From Candidatus Niyogibacteria bacterium CG10_big_fil_rev_8_21_14_0_10_42_19 (GTDB lineage: Bacteria; Patescibacteriota; Minisyncoccia; 1-14-0-10-42-19), in assembly GCA_002774705.1 (NCBI GenBank), contig PFCN01000029.1:4990-17102 (forward strand): a stretch of DNA of 12,113 nucleotides. Direction: 5' to 3'. Positions 7,642 through 10,335 of this stretch are shown piece by piece (the stretch's first letter is position 1; each line of letters begins with the position of its first letter). Made by a program: the position numbers and the translations under genes. The notes beneath the pieces are model-generated. The model was not told where the DNA came from. It saw nothing but the letters and a program-made list of their open reading frames with translations, and searched no databases.

Positions 7642-7658
7642 TCCCGCTTTTGGCGGGA
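7642..7658. repeat. hairpin repeat copy in RNase P P3
   Basis: TCCCGC and GCGGGA flank TTTTG. It forms the tip of P3 and is one copy of a small palindrome family (core CCGC-TTT-GCGG) found again at 7681, 8260, 8275, 10074 and 10140. Confidence 0.65.
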
Positions 7659-7680
7659 GCGAGAGGAAAGTCCGAACACC

Positions 7681-7699
7681 ATTCCGCTTTTGGCGGGAT
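7681..7699. repeat. hairpin repeat copy between P5 and P8 of rnpB
   Basis: ATTCCGC and GCGGGAT flank TTTTG. In E. coli-type RNase P RNA this position holds a short single-stranded/P6 segment, so the hairpin looks like an addition. Confidence 0.6.
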
Positions 7700-7927
7700 A
7701 AAAAAATGATGGCTAACGGCCATCGTTCCGGTAGCGATACCGGAATAGGGAAAGTGCCACAGAGACAATACTAGTTCGATATTCGTATCGGACAAAAGGT
7801 GAAAAGTTTGCGCGTATCCTTTATGTTCTTAATTGAGCTTTTAGGTAGCGCAATTTCCGGCAAGGCAACTTGCCGGGATGGTAAACCCCGTTTGGTGCAA
7901 GGCCGTGTCTCTTGTGCTATGCGCAAG

Positions 7928-7976
7928 GAAATTCGAAGCACGAAGCCACGTCAGACGTGGCGAAGCACGAAATTCA
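7928..7976. repeat. compound palindrome with flanking direct repeats inside rnpB
   Basis: GCCACGTC (7945-7952) and GACGTGGC (7954-7961) make a perfect 17-bp palindrome. It is flanked by two copies of CGAAGCACGAA (7934-7944 and 7961-7971), and AAATTC lies at both outer edges. This resembles non-coding dispersed repeats seen in many CPR genomes. It sits in the peripheral P15-P17 region of RNase P RNA. Confidence 0.6.
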
Positions 7977-7991
7977 AAACAAAAAAGACGT

Positions 7992-8039
7992 TTTCGGATT
8001 TCGGATTTGGAATTTCGGATTTTTTCGCGCGTAGCGCGA
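7992..8039. repeat. TTTCGGA tandem repeat and GC hairpin inside rnpB
   Basis: Three degenerate TTTCGGATTT-like units (7992-8025) are followed by TCGCGC-GTA-GCGCGA (8025-8039). Neither has a counterpart in standard RNase P RNA. They continue the expansion begun at 7928. Confidence 0.5.
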
Positions 8040-8053
8040 GAGAAGTGCCGCTT

Positions 8054-8099
8054 AGTCCTGAGTTAATCGAAGGACTTGACCCCGAGAGTAATCGAGGGG
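8054..8099. repeat. two tandem P18-like hairpins
   Basis: AGTCCT...AGGACT (8054-8076) and CCCC...GGGG (8080-8099) are adjacent hairpins with related loops (GAGTTAATCGA and GAGAGTAATCGA). Standard type A RNA has a single P18 at this place, just before TTAGATAAATGAC. The first also resembles the widespread dispersed palindrome with core TCCTGAG...TCGAAGGA. Confidence 0.6.
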
Positions 8100-8118
8100 C
8101 TTAGATAAATGACTATTG

Positions 8119-8136
8119 TCCCGGCGCAAGCCGGGA
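8119..8136. repeat. GCAA-capped hairpin at P19 position, repeat-like
   Basis: TCCCGGC and GCCGGGA close a GCAA tetraloop. The surrounding bases (ATTGTCCCGGC...ATACAGAAT) match a widespread palindromic repeat whose chance translation is VPAQAGIQ, visible here in the frame from 8109. It occupies the joint between P2 and P4, where P19 occurs in some bacteria. Confidence 0.6.
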
Positions 8137-8171
8137 TACAGAATTCGGCTTACAGACAGAGGTCATCAATT

Positions 8172-8219
8172 AAAATTCCCGTCCGTCATTCGCCAACCGG
8201 CGGGGGCGGACGGGATTTT
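8172..8219 (+). terminator. rnpB terminator hairpin
   Basis: AAAATTCCCGTCCGTC (8172-8187) pairs with GGCGGACGGGATTTT (8205-8219), with one bulge. The stem starts 5 nt after P1 of RNase P RNA and its 3' arm ends in TTTT, followed by GATTTTAAT. It fits a rho-independent terminator. The promoter for the tRNA begins on its last two bases. Confidence 0.6.
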
Positions 8220-8246
8220 GATTTTAATGAGGTTTTGCCTTATGAT
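8218..8246 (+). promoter_or_regulatory. tRNA-Gln promoter
   Basis: TTGATT (8218-8223), 17 bp and TATGAT (8241-8246) form a good promoter directly after the rnpB terminator, with a predicted start near 8253. The transcript would open with the two hairpins at 8260-8289 and then the tRNA. Confidence 0.55.
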
Positions 8247-8259
8247 GTTTTTAGTGTTT

Positions 8260-8289
8260 CCCGCCATAGGCGGGTCCGCCTTTGGCGGA
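8260..8289. repeat. two adjacent GGCGG hairpin repeats before tRNA-Gln
   Basis: CCCGCC-ATA-GGCGGG (8260-8274) is followed without a gap by TCCGCC-TTT-GGCGGA (8275-8289). They end 6 bp before the tRNA and would be in its 5' leader. Confidence 0.7.
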
Positions 8290-8295
8290 TAATTT

Positions 8296-8366
8296 TGCGG
8301 GATCGGCTAATGGTAGGCCAATGGACTCTGAATCCATTAATCTAGGTTCGAATCCTAGTCCCGCAG
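8296..8366 (+). tRNA. tRNA-Gln (anticodon CTG)
   Basis: A 71-nt cloverleaf folds by eye. The acceptor stem is TGCGGGA/TCCCGCA with a U1-A72 pair, and G73 follows, both usual for tRNA-Gln. The D stem is GGC/GCC, the anticodon stem ATGGA/TCCAT with loop CTCTGAA and anticodon CTG at 8328-8330, and the T arm CTAGG-TTCGAAT-CCTAG. It reads CAG codons. CCA is not encoded. A separate TTG-anticodon gene would normally exist elsewhere. Confidence 0.95.
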
Positions 8367-8525
8367 CTCCGGATATTAAGACATAAATATACCTATAAAA
8401 CTCTCATTATGTTATTTTTGTTTAAGATTTCTAAATGAATTGAAAGATCATTAAATATCTATTGTTAAAAAAGCATAACAAGTCTAAGATTAACGTTTCA
8501 TTAAGAAATTAATGTTTTGAACAGG

Positions 8526-8534
8526 TTTTCCACA
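8526..8534 (+). promoter_or_regulatory. DnaA-box-like site
   Basis: TTTTCCACA differs from TTATCCACA by one base. It shares the next bases (CTT) with the perfect box at 9709. Confidence 0.4.
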
Positions 8535-8594
8535 CTTGCTTATTGGGGGTGGGAGTATAGAATTCAATTAATATAAATTAACCATTATTGATTT

Positions 8595-8619
8595 TATGTC
8601 TGATATCTAATCGGACATA
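8595..8619. promoter_or_regulatory. inverted repeat, possible operator
   Basis: TATGTCTGAT and ATCGGACATA are 10-bp arms (one mismatch) around a 5-bp centre, 50 bp upstream of the ATG of the winged-helix gene. The size and place suit a dimeric repressor, perhaps the downstream protein itself or the MerR-like protein. It could also be an mRNA hairpin. Confidence 0.45.
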
Positions 8620-8668
8620 TAGCTGGGTCGTTTTAAGCCATTATAAAAGACATAAATATAAGACAAAC

Positions 8669-9604
8669 ATGTCCTTAAACTCTAACGGTCAAAATGATGT
8701 TGTTGTATATGTGCGGAGTCGCGCGCAGAAAATAACCGAAGCACTTTATCGCGTGACCGATTTGTTCCCGAAAGAAGAGCCCTTAAAATGGGTCTTAAGA
8801 AAAGAGGGGGTAGACATCCTGAATAATTTTATAAAGATGGAATTTTCTACTTTACATGAACGGGCAAGAATCATTGATGAGACGACCGATAAAATTTCGG
8901 AAATATTTTGTCTGTTGGAATTGGCATCGGCCGGTACGTATATTTCAAAGATCAACTTTGAGGTTTTGGAGAGAGAGTATAAAGGACTCTCGGACACAGT
9001 AAGAGACAAGCGCGAGGAAATTTTCCCCGAACCCATCAGTATTGATACGAGTAAATTTATTCCGCTTGAATCGGGCGCGCCCGATGACGCCGTGTCAGAT
9101 GAACAGGACATTGGAAAGGAAGAGTCGTCTCAAACCGAAAAAACGAATTTAAATTTTGGAAATAAAAATTCTTCTCCTGCGACGGATGTCCCCGAAGGAT
9201 CCGGCGCGGACAAGTTGGGAGAAGCCGAGGGATATTGTTCCGAATCTTCGCGCGGGAGCGGAGTTTTAAAACAGAACAACAATCTTGCGGATATGAAAAA
9301 CGACCGCGCTGACCGAAATGGTTATGTCGCGCGAAACGGAAGCAATGGTTTATCAAATGGCTTATCTAACGGGAACGGTTCACAAAACGGAAACGGCAAC
9401 GGCAATGGCGTGAGAAGAGAGAGGATTATGGAAGCCTTAAAACAAAAAGATTGGTTGAGTGTCGGCGACCTAAAGAATCATTTTGAAGGATTGAGCGAGA
9501 AAACCATTCAGCGGGATTTGGTACATATGGTAGGCGAGGGAGTATTAAAAAAAGAAGGGGATAAGAGGTGGCGCAAATACTCACTTAATTTTAATGAGGT
9601 TTAA
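8669..9604 (+). CDS. winged-helix protein with Asn/Gly-rich linker
   Basis: The 311-residue protein has three parts. Residues 15-120 are helical and hydrophobic-patterned (SRAQKITEALYRVTDLFPK, then EPLKWVLRKEGVDILNNF), and look like a helical bundle typical of a family that recurs in Parcubacteria; I do not know a function for it. Residues 121-250 are a polar, disordered linker ending in an Asn/Gly-rich run (222-247). Residues 250-303 form a DeoR-like winged helix: RRERIMEALKQKDWLSVGDL, then SEKTIQRDLVHMVGEGVLKK as the recognition helix and wing, and a final RWRKYSLN strand. I use the ATG at 8669 because the protein resumes family-like sequence right after it; the frame is open from a TTG at 8588. 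It is likely a DNA-binding regulator. DnaA boxes lie on both sides. Confidence 0.8.
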   Translation: MSLNSNGQNDVVVYVRSRAQKITEALYRVTDLFPKEEPLKWVLRKEGVDILNNFIKMEFSTLHERARIIDETTDKISEIFCLLELASAGTYISKINFEVLEREYKGLSDTVRDKREEIFPEPISIDTSKFIPLESGAPDDAVSDEQDIGKEESSQTEKTNLNFGNKNSSPATDVPEGSGADKLGEAEGYCSESSRGSGVLKQNNNLADMKNDRADRNGYVARNGSNGLSNGLSNGNGSQNGNGNGNGVRRERIMEALKQKDWLSVGDLKNHFEGLSEKTIQRDLVHMVGEGVLKKEGDKRWRKYSLNFNEV

Positions 9605-9619
9605 GGGAAAATAAGGGTA

Positions 9620-9628
9620 TTATCCACA
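9620..9628 (+). promoter_or_regulatory. DnaA box
   Basis: Perfect TTATCCACA, 15 bp after the stop of the winged-helix gene. Confidence 0.65.
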
Positions 9629-9640
9629 CATAAACATAGC

Positions 9641-9669
9641 TTGACCCTTTATTTTGTTTGATTTATCAT
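9641..9669 (+). promoter_or_regulatory. promoter candidate
   Basis: TTGACC (9641-9646), 17 bp, TATCAT (9664-9669). Its transcript would start near 9676 and read through the second DnaA box and the next promoter into the structured region. Confidence 0.45.
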
Positions 9670-9708
9670 TAAAAAGTTGGATATTTATTGATTTTAGGCA
9701 CGAAATTG

Positions 9709-9717
9709 TTATCCACA
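9709..9717 (+). promoter_or_regulatory. DnaA box
   Basis: Perfect TTATCCACA, ending 7 bp upstream of the -35 of the promoter at 9725, a place where a bound protein could activate transcription. Confidence 0.65.
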
Positions 9718-9724
9718 CTTTTGT

Positions 9725-9753
9725 TTTACGTTAAAATAAAACATGTTTATAAT
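9725..9753 (+). promoter_or_regulatory. promoter of the structured RNA region
   Basis: TTTACG (9725-9730), 17 bp and a perfect TATAAT (9748-9753), with predicted start near 9760. The spacer is covered by a GTTTTA/TAAAAC inverted repeat (9723-9742), a possible operator. The first hairpin of the structured region begins 3 nt after the predicted start. Confidence 0.65.
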
Positions 9754-10073
9754 AGAGTTAACGGGTTGGTGTTACCCTGGAGATGTGGAAATGTGATGTA
9801 GTGTAAAGATTTTTTAAGGAAGCCATACAGTGGCTTGTTTGGGTTATAAAGGCAGAACGATTTGTGTTTCGCCGACGGAAGATAAAATAACTATCGCTCG
9901 TCGGGGGAGTATGAATCCCCGGTCTGTTTAAAAGAGGCAAACCATTTCTCGGACCTTAACAGTTTAATAAATATGGATGTAAGGATGTTATACGGTTTTA
10001 CGTCATAATTACTAACCATTGATCAGGAGTCGGATTCCGCTTTTCATAAAATTAAATTTTCAGCCACAAGCTG

Positions 10074-10090
10074 ATCCGCTTTTGGCGGAT
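10074..10090. repeat. GGCGG hairpin repeat copy
   Basis: ATCCGC-TTTTG-GCGGAT, a perfect copy of the palindrome family. It is preceded by CAGCCACAAGCT, which recurs in altered form before the copy at 10140. Confidence 0.6.
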
Positions 10091-10139
10091 GTGATAGCGG
10101 GACAGAGTCAGGTCGGTGAAGTTTTTTCCAGCCACGGGC

Positions 10140-10156
10140 TTCCGTCTTTGGCGGAA
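10140..10156. repeat. GGCGG hairpin repeat copy
   Basis: TTCCGTC-TTT-GGCGGAA, 7-bp arms with one G-T pair, nested inside the 9-bp AAGTTTTTT/AAAAAACTT stem. Confidence 0.55.
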
Positions 10157-10292
10157 TAAAAAACTTTTTAGACTCGGCTCCATGCAGAAAAGATAAAAAT
10201 ATTTTAGTTATTATTAGTTCGATTAATTACGTGAGAACTCTTGGCCTATGTCGAAGCCGAGTAATCTCCGTACGGATCTTGCCGGACTCCGG

Positions 10293-10321
10293 TTTACACC
10301 GGATAAAAGCAAGGTCATAAT
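10293..10321 (+). promoter_or_regulatory. promoter of the S-layer-like gene
   Basis: TTTACA (10293-10298), 17 bp and CATAAT (10316-10321), five of six consensus bases in each. Transcription would start near 10328, 8 nt before the ATG, giving a very short leader. The -35 lies in the loop and inner arm of the hairpin at 10275-10316. Confidence 0.55.
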
Positions 10322-10335
10322 TATAAAAAATTATT

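Larger units (their letters stand above)
7614..8167 (+). ncRNA. rnpB: RNase P RNA, type A, enlarged by hairpin insertions
   Basis: This is the catalytic RNA that trims tRNA 5' ends. Conserved blocks are in order: GAGAGGAAAGTCCGAACACC (7661-7680), AGTGCCACAGAGACAATAC (7753-7771), GGTAAACCCCG with GGTGCAAGGCC (7880-7903), TTAGATAAATGAC (8101-8113) and ACAGAATTCGGCTTACAG (8138-8155). Helix P1 pairs GATGACATCTGT (7615-7626) with ACAGAGGTCATC (8156-8167), one mismatch; P2 pairs AATAGTC (7629-7635) with GACTATT (8111-8117). P12 is closed by TTGCGC (7808-7813) and GCGCAA (7848-7853). At about 554 nt it is longer than the usual 350-400. The extra length is hairpins in P3, between P5 and P8, in the P15-P17 region (about 7920-8040), beside P18, and in the P2-P4 joint (P19 position). 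Reading frames here are spurious. Confidence 0.93.
8367..8668. other. AT-rich intergenic region with DnaA-box-like site
   Basis: About 300 bp hold no gene. Most is strongly AT-rich (8378-8520 and 8560-8660). Near the middle is TTTTCCACA (8526-8534), one mismatch from a DnaA box, followed by a G-rich tract (GGGGGTGGGAG, 8545-8555) and then AT-rich sequence. An inverted repeat lies at 8595-8619. The 13-mer AGACATAAATATA occurs twice, at 8379 and 8648. Possible -10 boxes for the next gene are TATAAA (8642-8647) and TATAAG (8657-8662). Confidence 0.5.
9605..9759. other. intergenic region with two perfect DnaA boxes
   Basis: There is no gene. It holds two perfect TTATCCACA boxes in the same direction 89 bp apart, AT-rich sequence between them, two promoters, and a weak stem (AAGGGT 9613-9618 with ACCCTT 9644-9649, before a T-rich stretch) that might end the winged-helix gene. 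The features suit an origin or a DnaA-controlled promoter region. Confidence 0.5.
9760..10316 (+). ncRNA. unrecognised structured RNA or very long leader
   Basis: About 560 nt between a good promoter and the S-layer-like gene have no convincing protein gene but many hairpins. In order: GGGT/ACCC (9763-9777); AAGCCA-TACAG-TGGCTT (9820-9836); CCGACG/CGTCGG with an inner GATA/TATC (9872-9904); GGGGA/TCCCC (9904-9920); GGTCTG/CGGACC (9921-9955), which directly abuts the last; GATCAG/CTGATC (10021-10076); AAGTTTTTT/AAAAAACTT (10119-10166); and GATCTTGC/GCAAGGTC with inner TCCGGT/ACCGGA (10275-10316). It lacks tmRNA ends, the SRP GGAAGCAGC loop and RNase P blocks. The 3' end is not fixed. It may be one RNA (about 9760-10180) or the full leader of the next gene. 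Confidence 0.45.

Noticed and set aside
7604..7795. 63-codon minus-strand frame
   Set aside because: It is antisense to the conserved 5' half of RNase P RNA and has no promoter or family-like sequence.
7640..8290. CRISPR array, because of several similar palindromes
   Set aside because: Copies are irregularly spaced, differ in sequence and length, have no unique spacers of equal size, and no cas genes are near.
7799..8345. Open frames of 101 and 78 codons on the plus strand, one starting MTIVPAQAGIQ
   Set aside because: They lie inside rnpB or run from it into the tRNA. VPAQAGIQ is the known spurious translation of a palindromic repeat.
9810..9840. SRP (4.5S) RNA, because of GGAAGCCATACAG
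   Set aside because: The conserved GGAAGCAGC apical loop with its asymmetric internal loop is missing; the bases form a simple AAGCCA/TGGCTT hairpin.
9830..9931. 33-codon GTG frame (begins VACLGYKGRTICVSP) with AAGGAAG 7 nt upstream
   Set aside because: The spacing is good, but AAGGAAG belongs to a hairpin, the frame is covered by stable stems, and no other gene here uses such a site. It is left as part of the structured RNA, though a leader peptide is not excluded.
9760..10316. tmRNA (ssrA)
   Set aside because: There is no GGTTCRAATC T-arm and acceptor end, no conserved 5' end, and no tag frame ending in an ALAA-like peptide.
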